From: Methyloprofundus sp.
Lineage (GTDB): Bacteria; Pseudomonadota; Gammaproteobacteria; Methylococcales; Methylomonadaceae
Assembly (NCBI GenBank): GCA_028599115.1
Contig: JAQRMR010000044.1
Coordinates: 1 to 40,780 of the forward strand
DNA length: 40,780 nt
Reading direction: 5' to 3'
The number at the start of each line of letters is the position of its first letter. Position 1 is the stretch's first letter. Shown here piece after piece: positions 28,050 to 36,631 of this stretch. The notes below the pieces were generated by a model that saw nothing but the letters and a program-made list of their open reading frames with translations, was not told the origin of the DNA and searched no databases. A program made the position numbers and the translations under genes.

Positions 28050-28360
28050 CTCTCGCTGAAAAATCAGGGAAACGGAGCTTGAGAAGTAATGATTTTTAGT
28101 CCGCAGTAGGCGAGAGGGAGATTCGCCAATCCGAAGTGAATTATCAGTTCGCTCGGGAGGCAAGTCGTTATCCTGACAGCTGTTAAGTCAATGAGGTAGA
28201 TTTAACGAAGCAGCTTTTGTGCGTAGTTGAATCGGGCGCAGGATGAACTAGGGCTCTCATAAAGCGCTTCGTGGTGAATGAACAATGGCGATAGGGCGTC
28301 CCAGTGTTTCATGAGCTAGGAATGGGCGCGCCTAATTATTTGTAGTCTACAGCCTCTCTC
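28050..28360 (+). ncRNA. Candidate structured RNA downstream of zipA
   Basis: This stretch has no reading frame but is richer in G and C than other gaps and folds well by eye. Stem A: CTCTCGC (28050-28056) with GCGAGAG (28110-28116), continued by CTGAAAAATCA (28056-28066) with TGATTTTTAG (28090-28099). Stem B: 28131-28141 with 28147-28156, ten pairs, one bulged A and a five-base loop, and below it GCC/GGC. Stem C: GTTATCCTG (28167-28175) with CAGGATGAAC (28239-28248), enclosing stem D, GTTAA/TTAAC (182-186 and 202-206 in the last three digits). Stem E: CTCAT (28256-28260) with ATGAG (28311-28315). I cannot match it to RNase P, tmRNA, 6S or SRP RNA. A transposon-associated guide RNA, an intron fragment or a mobile-element remnant are possible. 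The strand is inferred only from co-direction with zipA. Confidence 0.45.
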
Positions 28361-28367
28361 TGAGCTA

Positions 28368-30254
28368 TTATTCCGATTCTAATTGTTCGCTAATTTCCAT
28401 CCACTCCATTTCAGTTTCTTCTAATGCTAAATCAACTTGTGCTTTTTCCAGTAGAATTCTTTTCAGTTGAGCTTTATTAGTTTCATCATAAATGGCACTA
28501 TCGGCAAGTTGTTCTTCAAAGTCTTTTTGTTGTTTATGGTACTTTTCTAGGTTTTTGTCTGCTTTTTTTAAGGCATCGTATAAAGGTTTTAATTTTTTAC
28601 GGCGTTCCGCATCAAGCTTACGTTGCTCTTTTTTATTGACCGATGTATTGTCTTCAGTTTGCTCCGCAGGGGCATTGGCTAATAATTTTTGTTCATTTAA
28701 CCAAGTACGGTAATCGTCTAAATCACCATCAAATGGGGTGACGTTGCCATGAGCGACTAAATAGAGTTCGTCGGTTACTGAGCGTAGCATGTGTCTATCA
28801 TGTGAGATGATAATGATCGCCCCTTTATAATCTTGTAAGGCCATGCTGAGAGCGTGACGCATTTCCAGATCAAGGTGATTAGTTGGCTCATCGAGTAATA
28901 ATAAATTAGGATTTTGGTAGACTAAAAGAGCCAGAACTAAGCGTGCTTTCTCACCCCCCGAGAAAGGTTCTATTGGATCAAAAATTTTATCGTCTTTGAA
29001 ATTAAAACCACCGAGAAAGTTACGCAATTCTTTTTCTGTCGCTTTGCTGTTAATTTTTTGCAAATGCCATAAAGGGCTCATGTCTAAATGTAATTGCTCT
29101 AGCTGGTGCTGGGCAAAGTAGCCGAGTTTTAAAGTACTGGCATGCTGAACTTCACCTGCCGTTACACCTAGCTCGTTAGCAAGCACTTTTATCAATGTTG
29201 ATTTTCCTGCACCATTAGGACCTAGTAAGCCAATGCGTGAGCCAGGCGCAATAAAGAGGTCAACCTTGTTTAAAATAGGTGTGTCGCCGTAGCCAATATC
29301 AACCTCATCCAACTTAATCATAGGTGTTGGTAGTTTTTCTGGAGTAGGAAAACTAAAGTGAAAAGGGGAGTCGACATGGGCTTGCGCAATCATTTCCATG
29401 CGCTCTAATGATTTTATTCGACTTTGAGCTTGTTTAGCTTTGGTGGCTTGGGCGCGAAAACGGTTGATATAGCTTTGTATATGCGCGATTTCACGTTGCT
29501 GTTTTTCAAAAGAGTTTTGTTGCTGGGCTAATTTTTCCGCGCGCATTTTCTCGAAGCTAGAATAATTACCGGTATATATGGTGGCAACTTGGTTTTCTAT
29601 GTGTACGATATGGTCGGTGATGGTATCTAAAAATTCACGATCATGGGAAACCAAAAGTAGGGTGCCGGGGTATTTGCATAGCCAATCTTGTAGCCAAATA
29701 ACGGCATCTAAATCAAGGTGGTTGGTCGGTTCATCGAGCAAGAGCACATCGGAGCGACACATCAGTGCTTGGGCTAAATTTAAACGCATACGCCAGCCAC
29801 CGGAAAAGGAGCTGACTGAATGAGTTTCTTGTGTTGCTTTAAAGCTAAGCCCGCTCATTAAGCGAGCAGCTCGTACTCTAGCTGTATAACCACCAATGAC
29901 TTCCATTTTGCTAAATAGTTCAGCTTGCTTGATGCCGTCGTTAGCTTGTTCAGCGAGTACAATTTCTTTTTCTAGCCTGCGCAGCTCTTGATCACCATCA
30001 ATGATATATTCAATGGCAGCTTGTTCTATTGCGGGAGTTTCTTGAGCAACATGTGCCACTTCTAAGTGAGGTGGCATGGTAAAATCACCTTCATCCGCTT
30101 GTATCTCATTACGCAATAAGGCAAAAAAGCTAGACTTACCTACGCCATTTGCGCCAGTAATACCGACTTTCTGCCCTTTATGCAGTGTGAAGCTGGTATT
30201 GGCAAATAAAACACGAGTACCACGGCGTAGCGCAATATTTTTAAAACTTAGCAT
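28368..30254 (-). CDS. ABC-F family ATPase (YheS/Uup-like)
   Basis: This soluble protein has two fused ABC ATPase domains and no membrane part, as in ABC-F translation factors that act at the ribosomal E site. Domain 1 has Walker A GANGVGKSS (about 34-42) and the signature FSGGWRMRL. Domain 2 has GPNGAGKST and the signature FSGGEKARL. Both have LLLDEPTNHLDL. A linker helix with QRE and RFRAQATKAKQAQSRIKSL joins them. The C-terminus, after about 530, is a lysine/glutamate-rich coiled-coil. The 628 residues and the starting MLSFKNIALRRGTRVLF fit YheS best, but Uup cannot be excluded. Confidence 0.9.
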   Translation of the reverse strand: MLSFKNIALRRGTRVLFANTSFTLHKGQKVGITGANGVGKSSFFALLRNEIQADEGDFTMPPHLEVAHVAQETPAIEQAAIEYIIDGDQELRRLEKEIVLAEQANDGIKQAELFSKMEVIGGYTARVRAARLMSGLSFKATQETHSVSSFSGGWRMRLNLAQALMCRSDVLLLDEPTNHLDLDAVIWLQDWLCKYPGTLLLVSHDREFLDTITDHIVHIENQVATIYTGNYSSFEKMRAEKLAQQQNSFEKQQREIAHIQSYINRFRAQATKAKQAQSRIKSLERMEMIAQAHVDSPFHFSFPTPEKLPTPMIKLDEVDIGYGDTPILNKVDLFIAPGSRIGLLGPNGAGKSTLIKVLANELGVTAGEVQHASTLKLGYFAQHQLEQLHLDMSPLWHLQKINSKATEKELRNFLGGFNFKDDKIFDPIEPFSGGEKARLVLALLVYQNPNLLLLDEPTNHLDLEMRHALSMALQDYKGAIIIISHDRHMLRSVTDELYLVAHGNVTPFDGDLDDYRTWLNEQKLLANAPAEQTEDNTSVNKKEQRKLDAERRKKLKPLYDALKKADKNLEKYHKQQKDFEEQLADSAIYDETNKAQLKRILLEKAQVDLALEETEMEWMEISEQLESE

Positions 30255-30267
30255 AGATAATTAATTG

Positions 30268-30444
30268 ATGAAAATGAAGAAACCACATCCTGTTTTTAAA
30301 CCGCAGGATCGTTATTATATTAATGAGAGTGGCTGGTGGTTTTTTACTGTTGATAGAATCAGTGGGCCATTTGCGACTAAAGCAGATTGCGTTGATGCGT
30401 GTCGTTTATATATTCAAACGCGAGAGTTGGCTTATTTACTTTGA
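30268..30444 (+). CDS. Small DUF6316-like protein
   Basis: A 58-residue protein reads from ATG at 30268 to TGA at 30442-30444. The centre, DRYYINESGWWFF, then ISGPF followed by a helix that ends RLYIQ, matches my recall of DUF6316: short proteobacterial proteins with a W-aromatic-F then GPF pattern. Function is unknown. It is divergent from the ABC-F gene, with only 13 bases between the starts, so both promoters must lie inside the neighbouring coding sequence or overlap. A hairpin follows its stop. Confidence 0.72.
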   Translation: MKMKKPHPVFKPQDRYYINESGWWFFTVDRISGPFATKADCVDACRLYIQTRELAYLL

Positions 30445-30452
30445 TTTAAGTA

Positions 30453-30471
30453 GGGCGCGTTGAGAGCGCCC
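30453..30471. terminator. GC-rich hairpin between convergent genes
   Basis: GGGCGC (30453-30458) pairs with GCGCCC (30466-30471) around a seven-base loop. It lies between the stop of the DUF6316-like gene and the stop of the YcxB-like gene, where a shared terminator is expected. No T-run is present, so efficiency is uncertain. Confidence 0.45.
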
Positions 30472-30480
30472 CATTGTGTA

Positions 30481-31002
30481 TTAACCGTATAAATCGATCA
30501 TTTTTTTCACTTGGTTAGCGAATTCTTTGATATCACCTTCGATCACTGTTTCAACAGGAATAACTAAAACAGCACCATTTTCGATAACAATATGCACGTA
30601 GTCTTGTACATAATCAACGCGTAGTAGCTCTTTCCAAGGCATTTTATGCTTACCACTAGGTGATTTTTCAGCTAATGATTTAGGGTCGATGCGTAATTCA
30701 TACTGGCCAAACATCGCACTTTTTTCCTTTTCAGTATAGCTGGTTAAAATCTGGCGACGAAAGCTTAAGATAATGACTTGAGGAATAACAATTGCCCAAC
30801 AAATGGCAATGGTAATAACATAAACAGCAGTACGGTAATCACTGTAATAAGACCATAAAAACAGCCCTAAAATAGCCAGCATACCTGGAAAAAATAGGCG
30901 ATTCTTTCTGAGTTTTTTCTGTAAGTCTTCTGATTGTTCTATCTGTAATTCATTGTAATGAATAAGATCCTTTTCACGGAAAGAGTATTTTACTTCCAAC
31001 AT
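30481..31002 (-). CDS. YcxB-like membrane protein
   Basis: This 173-residue protein has two adjacent hydrophobic segments (about 37-55 and 58-80) and a C-terminal soluble region of beta character, with LRIDPKSLAEKSPSGKHKMPWKELLRVDYVQDYVHIVIENG. That pattern, W-K-E/D-V/L followed by strands ending in I-P, fits the YcxB-like family (bPH2-like). Function is unknown. An AGG lies about ten bases before the ATG. It converges with the small gene at 30268. Confidence 0.7.
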   Translation of the reverse strand: MLEVKYSFREKDLIHYNELQIEQSEDLQKKLRKNRLFFPGMLAILGLFLWSYYSDYRTAVYVITIAICWAIVIPQVIILSFRRQILTSYTEKEKSAMFGQYELRIDPKSLAEKSPSGKHKMPWKELLRVDYVQDYVHIVIENGAVLVIPVETVIEGDIKEFANQVKKMIDLYG

Positions 31003-31077
31003 AACTTAGCCTGTTAATTTTATTATTATAATCCCGCGTATTATAACCTTATCGCTAGGTTCAATAGGGAAGAGTTT

Positions 31078-32448
31078 TTAGCTAATTTCATCCAATGCAG
31101 CCAACGCTTCTGATAAGCTACTAACAGGGTAAACTTTTAATCCTGGTAAGGCATTTTTAGGGGCGTTAGTTTTTGGGATAATGGCGCGTTTAAAGCCATG
31201 CTTTGCGGCATCATTAAGGCGCGCATAGCCATTGGCAACAGGACGAATTTCCCCGTTTAACCCCAGTTCGCCAAAAAAGAAACAATCATGTGGAACAATC
31301 GTGTTTTTTAGACTGGAAACAATACTAATGAGTATGGCTAAATCTGAGCTGGTTTCAGTCACTTTAATTCCACCAACCACATTGGCATAGATTTCATCAC
31401 TGGCTGTAAAAATTCCACCGTGGCGAGATAAAACAGCTAACAACATCGCTAAACGGTTTTGGTCAAAACCAACAGCTAAACGGCGTGGATTACCATACTG
31501 GCATTCAGTCACTAATGCTTGTATTTCAACTAATAAAGGTCGTGTACCTTCCCATAGCACAGTGACAACACTACCTGAAGATGGCTTTTCGGTGCGATTA
31601 AGAAACATAGCGGAAGGGTTTCTGACCTCCTTTAAGCCGCTGCTATCCATAGCGAAAAAGCCAAGTTCTCCGACGCTGCCAAAACGATTTTTATCGGCGC
31701 GTAATACCCTAAAACGTGCGTCATCTGTTGAGGCAAGGATTAGTTGGGTATCAACAATATGGCTTAAGGTCATTGGACCTGCTAAAGACTGATCTTTAGT
31801 CACATGTCCCACCATAAAGATAGAAACGCCATTGCGCTTAGCAAACTGGGTAAGGTAACTAGCGGATTCTTTTACTTGAGAAACAGAGCCAGGTGATGTT
31901 TCAGAGCTTTCTGTATACATGACCTGAATAGAGTCAATCACCAAAATAGTCGGTTTAATCTCAGTGAGTACATCACAAATACGTTGCACAGAGGTTTCTG
32001 TTAGCATTTGGATTTTATCCAGTGCTAAGTTTAAGCGGATGGCGCGTTCGGCGATTTGTTGTAAAGATTCTTCGCCTGATACATATAGGACGGTTGCCCC
32101 CGTTTCTGCTGTATTAGCTATAAGTTGTAAGAGCAGGGTGCTTTTTCCTGCGCCTGGTGTACCACCAATTAAAACCACGCTACCATGAACGATTCCGCCG
32201 CCTAAAACACGATCAAATTCGGTAATACCTGAAGATAAGCGTTCGGTTTTTTCTAAAGTAACATCAGAAAGAAGTTGAGTGGTACTTTGGGTGCCGCTAT
32301 AGCCGGCATGTTTTTCTGTAGGCGTTGCTTTAGATAGACGAACTTCTTTAATCGTATTCCATTCTTTACAAGCACTACATTGGCCTGCCCAACGTGTCGA
32401 ATCATTGCCGCACTCAGTACAAACAAAGGAGGTGTTTTTTTTTGCCAT
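31078..32448 (-). CDS. radA: DNA repair protein RadA
   Basis: RadA (Sms) is a RecA-like branch-migration helicase in recombinational repair. It has an N-terminal zinc finger (Cys10, Cys13, Cys24, Cys27), Walker A GGTPGAGKST (95-104), the RadA-specific KNRFG (253-257) and a C-terminal Lon-protease-like domain (from about 290) with FFGELGLNGEIRPV. The 456 residues are normal. Codons 3-5 form a run of nine A bases right after the ATG, a site prone to slippage. Confidence 0.96.
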   Translation of the reverse strand: MAKKNTSFVCTECGNDSTRWAGQCSACKEWNTIKEVRLSKATPTEKHAGYSGTQSTTQLLSDVTLEKTERLSSGITEFDRVLGGGIVHGSVVLIGGTPGAGKSTLLLQLIANTAETGATVLYVSGEESLQQIAERAIRLNLALDKIQMLTETSVQRICDVLTEIKPTILVIDSIQVMYTESSETSPGSVSQVKESASYLTQFAKRNGVSIFMVGHVTKDQSLAGPMTLSHIVDTQLILASTDDARFRVLRADKNRFGSVGELGFFAMDSSGLKEVRNPSAMFLNRTEKPSSGSVVTVLWEGTRPLLVEIQALVTECQYGNPRRLAVGFDQNRLAMLLAVLSRHGGIFTASDEIYANVVGGIKVTETSSDLAILISIVSSLKNTIVPHDCFFFGELGLNGEIRPVANGYARLNDAAKHGFKRAIIPKTNAPKNALPGLKVYPVSSLSEALAALDEIS

Positions 32449-32510
32449 TGTATCGAAGGGGAGCTAGGGGCTTAGCTAGTAGAAGGGTGAAGTAATTAAG
32501 GAGTAAGCTG

Positions 32511-32531
32511 CTCCCCTATGAGCAAGGGGAG
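32511..32531. repeat. Hairpin between the PilZ gene and radA
   Basis: CTCCCC (32511-32516) pairs with GGGGAG (32526-32531) around a nine-base loop, nine bases past the PilZ stop in the direction of transcription. No U-tract follows. It may be a weak terminator or a processing site. Confidence 0.4.
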
Positions 32532-32539
32532 GCTGTCAA

Positions 32540-32905
32540 TTAGTGGCTAAGAGCTTGTAAATCCCTTTCTAGGAAATCACTGTTACCTAAGTTTAATTCA
32601 ACGAGGCGACGTAATTCAGAGATACTATCAAGGTCAATATGTTCACATTTACAGCCTATTTCATTGTCAATTGCATGGCTAATCGATAAAGACATAGTGA
32701 TACTTTTTTCTTCAGATAGTTCTAAATTCAAAGTATAGATTGAGTCAAGGTCTTGGCTTGCCCAGGTTTCATTAAAACGAAGTAGGCAGCCGTGAATCGA
32801 GATATCAACTAATTCACAATCCCATTGTTGATCACCTAGGCTAAGCGTCGCTGATTTTTTATAAAAACATCGATGAAAGTGTCGTTTATCATTGTCTTCT
32901 GTCAT
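32540..32905 (-). CDS. PilZ-domain protein (possible c-di-GMP receptor)
   Basis: This 121-residue protein is a single PilZ domain. Both c-di-GMP-binding motifs are visible: RHFHR (RxxxR, residues about 8-12) and DISIHG (D/NxSxxG, about 43-48), so binding is expected. A stand-alone PilZ protein can act as an adaptor for pili, exopolysaccharide or motility. GAGGA lies about eight bases before the ATG. It follows the CorC-like gene by 44 bases. A FleQ-like regulator, itself often c-di-GMP-responsive, lies nearby. Confidence 0.85.
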   Translation of the reverse strand: MTEDNDKRHFHRCFYKKSATLSLGDQQWDCELVDISIHGCLLRFNETWASQDLDSIYTLNLELSEEKSITMSLSISHAIDNEIGCKCEHIDLDSISELRRLVELNLGNSDFLERDLQALSH

Positions 32906-32949
32906 GCTGAGTTCCTCGCTTAATTAAAATGTGATTTTTGTTACAAACT

Positions 32950-34197
32950 TTAATCTTGGGGTAAAAATCTAATTTGGGTAATGGCGTGCTTGTTGCAACT
33001 GATAACTTCTAAGTAATGTCCGTGCAGTAATAAACTAACACCCCGCTGCGGAATTGTCTCCATAAAATCAATAATAAGACCGTTGATTGTTTTAGGGCCT
33101 TCAGTGGGTAAATTCCATTGAGTGATACGGTTAAGGTCTCTAATAGTGACACTGCCATTAACTAGGTAACTTCCATCGGGTGATTTTTTTACGTCAGCTT
33201 CTTCAACGATGAGTTCACCGATTAAACCTTGGAGCAAATCATCTAAGCTGACTAAGCCTTGAACATCCCCGTATTCATCGACAACAAGTCCTATGCGTGT
33301 TTGTTCAAATTTAAAGTCTTGAATTTGCTTATGCAAAGGGGTTGTTTCAGGGATAAAAAAAGGTGTCATTAAGTTATCTGTAATGTCTTGTTTGGTCAAA
33401 TGTTCTTCATCAAAAAAGCGAGTTAAGATGCTTTTTAAATCCAGAAAACCAATAACGCGATCGATACTTTTTTTATAGACAGGAAGCCGAGTATAGGGGC
33501 TTTTTTTAATTTGCAGAACGATGTCTTCAATAGATTCTTCTATATCAATACCATGTATTTCATTGCGTGGAGTCATGGTATCTTCAACAGTTGCGCTTTC
33601 AAGATCAATAATGCCAAGCAACATTTGTTTGTATTTTTCAGGCATTAAGGAATCAGTTTCTGAAACAATACTTTTTAATTCATCTTTATTTAACGTAGTT
33701 TCTTTATGCTCACTTGCTTTTACGCCAAATAAGCGTAATAAACCATTGGCAATTAAGTTAACAAACCAGACGATAGGGTAAAATAATTTTAATAAAGGGC
33801 TGTATACCCAAGCAGCAGGAAAGGCGATTAACTCTGGTTTTAAAGCGGCTAGCGTTTTAGGGGCAACCTCTGAAAAGATAAGAACGACAAGAGTTAAAAC
33901 ACCAGCAGCAATGGCGACACCTTCATTACCCATAAGGCGTAAACCAATAATGGTTGCTAATGAAGAAGCCAAAATATTGACGAAATTATTACCCAGTAAG
34001 ATTAAGCCAAGTAGCCTGTCGGGTCGGGCAAGTAGTCGTTGAGCTTTTTTAGCACTTTTATTGCCTTGTTTAACAAGGTGTTGCAGGCGGTAACGGTTGA
34101 GCGTCATTAAAGCCGTTTCAGAACTTGAGAAAAAGGCAGATAAAAAAAGTAAAAAAGCGAGCACGCTAAAAAGAATGCTAAGTGGAATATCGTTCAA
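32950..34197 (-). CDS. CorC/HlyC-family (CNNM-type) transporter
   Basis: This 415-residue membrane protein has an N-terminal DUF21 domain with three to four helices (starting with FSSSETALMTLNRYRLQHLV), a CBS-domain pair (about 200-320; EDTMTPRNEIHGID and TRIGLVVDEYGDVQGLVSLDD) and a C-terminal CorC_HlyC domain with a final LLLHGHYLEV. The family exports or senses Mg2+/Co2+; YfjD is the nearest E. coli type. The start is TTG at 34197: an in-frame TAA lies seven codons upstream and no ATG lies between, so a TTG start is forced. There is no clear Shine-Dalgarno sequence. Confidence 0.88.
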   Translation of the reverse strand: MNDIPLSILFSVLAFLLFLSAFFSSSETALMTLNRYRLQHLVKQGNKSAKKAQRLLARPDRLLGLILLGNNFVNILASSLATIIGLRLMGNEGVAIAAGVLTLVVLIFSEVAPKTLAALKPELIAFPAAWVYSPLLKLFYPIVWFVNLIANGLLRLFGVKASEHKETTLNKDELKSIVSETDSLMPEKYKQMLLGIIDLESATVEDTMTPRNEIHGIDIEESIEDIVLQIKKSPYTRLPVYKKSIDRVIGFLDLKSILTRFFDEEHLTKQDITDNLMTPFFIPETTPLHKQIQDFKFEQTRIGLVVDEYGDVQGLVSLDDLLQGLIGELIVEEADVKKSPDGSYLVNGSVTIRDLNRITQWNLPTEGPKTINGLIIDFMETIPQRGVSLLLHGHYLEVISCNKHAITQIRFLPQD

Positions 34198-34553
34198 GTA
34201 GGTACGTTTTGTTAGTTAAGTTATATATAGTTTCTATTATGTAAAAACATTGTCAAGTCTAAGCGCTTAAAAAAAGTATGTGGATTTAATAAATAGCAAG
34301 ATAATGCTTTTAATAGTGGCTATAAGCTGTTAATAAAAAAGTTATTTTTTAATCTATGTATGGAGGTGAAATTTATAAGATAATTGCGTTAAAGGCGCAA
34401 AAATAACCCCGAATTATTTAAGGAAGCAGAATTAATTTTGTAAGGCAGAGCTGCTGCCTTAATTGCAAGTGACATTATTTTGACAGTAGGAATAAATAGT
34501 GATTTACTAGTCTTCAACCCTAATTTAATGAGTGTAATAAGGCATTGCTTGGT
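34198..34553. other. Divergent control region between the CorC-like gene and fleQ
   Basis: About 355 AT-rich bases without a convincing gene. It holds an inverted repeat TAAGGCAG (34441-34448) / CTGCCTTA (34454-34461) with a five-base loop, a promoter-like pair at 34480-34508, and an AAGCGCTT palindrome near 34262. A GGAGG at about 34365 has no usable frame after it. Confidence 0.5.
34480..34508 (+). promoter_or_regulatory. Putative sigma-70 promoter of the fleQ-like gene
   Basis: A perfect -35 TTGACA (34480-34485) is followed after 17 bases by TTTACT (34503-34508), four of six matches to the -10 consensus. The start codon lies about 45 bases further. The inverted repeat at 34441-34461 sits just upstream, where an activator could bind. 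Confidence 0.5.
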
Positions 34554-35969
34554 ATGGCTACAGCAAGAATTATTTTAATTGATGATAATAAAGAGAGACA
34601 AGAGCAGTTCTCTGCCGTCATTGAGTTTCTTGAGTATGAAATTGTACACTTTACTTCGGCTAATTTTTCGGCAGGTTTAGATTTATTAGCAGACAGTTTC
34701 GCTGTTTTTATTGGCGCGGGTTTAAAGCAGCAAGCTAAAATTTTAAAAGAAATTAACCATTCCGCTGCGACTTTACCAATAATTTTACTAGTGGCTAAAG
34801 GTGAGGCGCTAAAGCAGCCTAGTAAGCAACAAAAATTAGTGCAATCCATTCAAGAGTGGCCAGTAACTTATTCAGAATTAATGAGCAGCTTTCAGCAGCT
34901 AAAAATTGAGCAGAATCATTCGCTATTACAAAGCAAGACAACTAAGAAAAAGCCGTTAGTTGGCAGTAGTACACTTATTTCGCAAGTATGTTTTTTAATT
35001 TCTCAGGTAGCTAATTCTGATGCAACGGTATTGATTTTAGGTGAATCTGGTACGGGAAAGGAGTTAGTTGCACGTGCCTTACATCAAGAATCTACTCGTA
35101 AAGATAAGCCCTTTGTACCGATTAATTGTGGTGCCATTCCCGCTGAACTTTTAGAAAGTGAATTATTTGGCCATGAAAAAGGTGATTTTACAGGCGCTTT
35201 AGCTTCACGCAAGGGCCGCTTTGAAATGGCGGAAGGAGGCACTTTGTTTCTAGATGAAATAGGGGATATGCCGATGCCGATGCAGGTTAAATTATTACGT
35301 GTTCTACAAGAGCGTACTTACGAACGGGTAGGAGGGAGTAAAACCTACCATTGCGATGTGCGTATTATTTCTGCAACGCACCGTGATATAGAAGAAGCGA
35401 TTGAAAAAGACTTATTCCGTCAGGATTTATTTTATCGCTTGAATGTTTTCCCTATAGAAGTGCCAGCATTACGTGAGCGGGTTGAAGATATTCCTTTATT
35501 AGTTGACGATTTAATTGCCCAGCGTAAGGCCGTTTCTAAAGCCGGTATTAGTATAGGGGGAGAAGTGCTTAATGCATTAAGTACTTATGACTGGCCGGGC
35601 AATATCCGTGAATTAGCAAATTTAATCGAGCGCTTAACAATTATTAAGCCTAATGAAAGTATTGATTTAAGCGACTTGCCTAAGAAAATTAGGCAAATGA
35701 AAGAGGCCAAACTAGCCACAGAAGATTTTCATGATTATATGAAATATTCTGGTGAAGAAGCTGTCGAGGGGAGTGCGAATAAAGAGGGATCTACTCTGGG
35801 TATTCTTCCCAATAAAGGGATTGATCTAAAAAGCCACCTACACCAAATTGAAGTTAGCTTAATTCAGCAGGCTTTAGATGACTGTCATGGTGTGGTTGCA
35901 CATGCGGCAAAAAAATTAAATATGCGCCGTACAACCTTGGTTGAAAAGATAAAGAAGTTAGATTTGTAG
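34554..35969 (+). CDS. Sigma-54-type transcription activator, FleQ-like
   Basis: This bacterial enhancer-binding protein has three parts. An N-terminal degenerate receiver-like (FleQ) domain has Asp10-Asp11. The central AAA+ domain has Walker A GESGTGKE (163-170) and Walker B LFLDEIGD (231-238). The C-terminal Fis-type helix-turn-helix ends [15 protein letters not shown], very close to FleQ. The sigma-54 contact loop reads GDFTGA (210-215), not GAFTGA. In Pseudomonas FleQ binds c-di-GMP and controls flagella and exopolysaccharide; no flagellar genes are in view. The ATG at 34554 is preferred over a TTG at 34545. Confidence 0.88.
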   Translation: MATARIILIDDNKERQEQFSAVIEFLEYEIVHFTSANFSAGLDLLADSFAVFIGAGLKQQAKILKEINHSAATLPIILLVAKGEALKQPSKQQKLVQSIQEWPVTYSELMSSFQQLKIEQNHSLLQSKTTKKKPLVGSSTLISQVCFLISQVANSDATVLILGESGTGKELVARALHQESTRKDKPFVPINCGAIPAELLESELFGHEKGDFTGALASRKGRFEMAEGGTLFLDEIGDMPMPMQVKLLRVLQERTYERVGGSKTYHCDVRIISATHRDIEEAIEKDLFRQDLFYRLNVFPIEVPALRERVEDIPLLVDDLIAQRKAVSKAGISIGGEVLNALSTYDWPGNIRELANLIERLTIIKPNESIDLSDLPKKIRQMKEAKLATEDFHDYMKYSGEEAVEGSANKEGSTLGILPNKGIDLKSHLHQIEVSLIQQALDDCHGVVAHAAKKLNMRRTTLVEKIKKLDL

Positions 35970-35971
35970 AA

Positions 35972-36631
35972 TTAGCTGAATAACCTGAAAATTAAGGATG
36001 AGATGTCTTTGATAAGGTCAGGTTCTGCCATGCTTGTTGTTAGGAAATTGCTTTCTTCATGGTAAGAATTTGAAGGGCGAGGCATTTTTATTTTTTGTTT
36101 AGCTTGTTCCTGGTTTTGAGCATTTAGCAGTTCTCCGCCGGCTTTTTTCCATTCCATTAAGTGCGTTATTTCTCCACTATCTACCCAAATACCATGTTTG
36201 GAACAACGATCAAGAATGACTCCGCTACGGTGGCCAAAATTAAGCCGGTTCATTAAAATCCGGCAGCAAGGGCATTTAACATATTTAACACCACGATGAC
36301 CTTGATACCGAGCTTTATTAATGTTTTTAATTAATTTTAGGTTAATATCAGTTACATTTTTAACGCTATGTTCTAGTAAAGTTTCTATTTCACCGGGGTC
36401 AAAAAATAGTCCGAAACAAGTTTTGCAGCGTTCTATTTGAAAATTGCCTTGCATTTGCAGTTTAATTGTTTGCAGTGGCGTGTCGCAGTGTGGGCAGATT
36501 CGTTCTGATTCTTTTGCGGTAACGCTATATTTATGTTTTCCCTGTAAATCTAAATCATTATGTGTATTACAGTACTGGCAACGGTTTACATTTGCTAATA
36601 AAGGGGCGGAGCAAGTGTTACAAGTAGCCAC
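35972..36631 (-). CDS. Double zinc-ribbon (TFIIB-type) protein
   Basis: This 219-residue protein has three cysteine modules. The first is CNTC...CQYC near residue 4. The second, CPHC...CKTC from about 47, is followed by FGLFFDPGEIETLLE. The third, CPCC...C, ends in DRCSKHGIWVDSGEITHLM. The last two follow the zf-TFIIB pattern. The start is GTG at 36631, sharing its G with the TAG stop of the SPFH gene (TAGTG), so translation is coupled. It probably works with that SPFH protein. I cannot assign a molecular activity. Confidence 0.8.
   Translation of the reverse strand: MATCNTCSAPLLANVNRCQYCNTHNDLDLQGKHKYSVTAKESERICPHCDTPLQTIKLQMQGNFQIERCKTCFGLFFDPGEIETLLEHSVKNVTDINLKLIKNINKARYQGHRGVKYVKCPCCRILMNRLNFGHRSGVILDRCSKHGIWVDSGEITHLMEWKKAGGELLNAQNQEQAKQKIKMPRPSNSYHEESNFLTTSMAEPDLIKDISSLIFRLFS

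Noticed and set aside
28050..28360. Known housekeeping RNA (RNase P, tmRNA, 6S, SRP)
   Set aside because: None of the conserved cores of these RNAs is recognisable in the stretch, on either strand.
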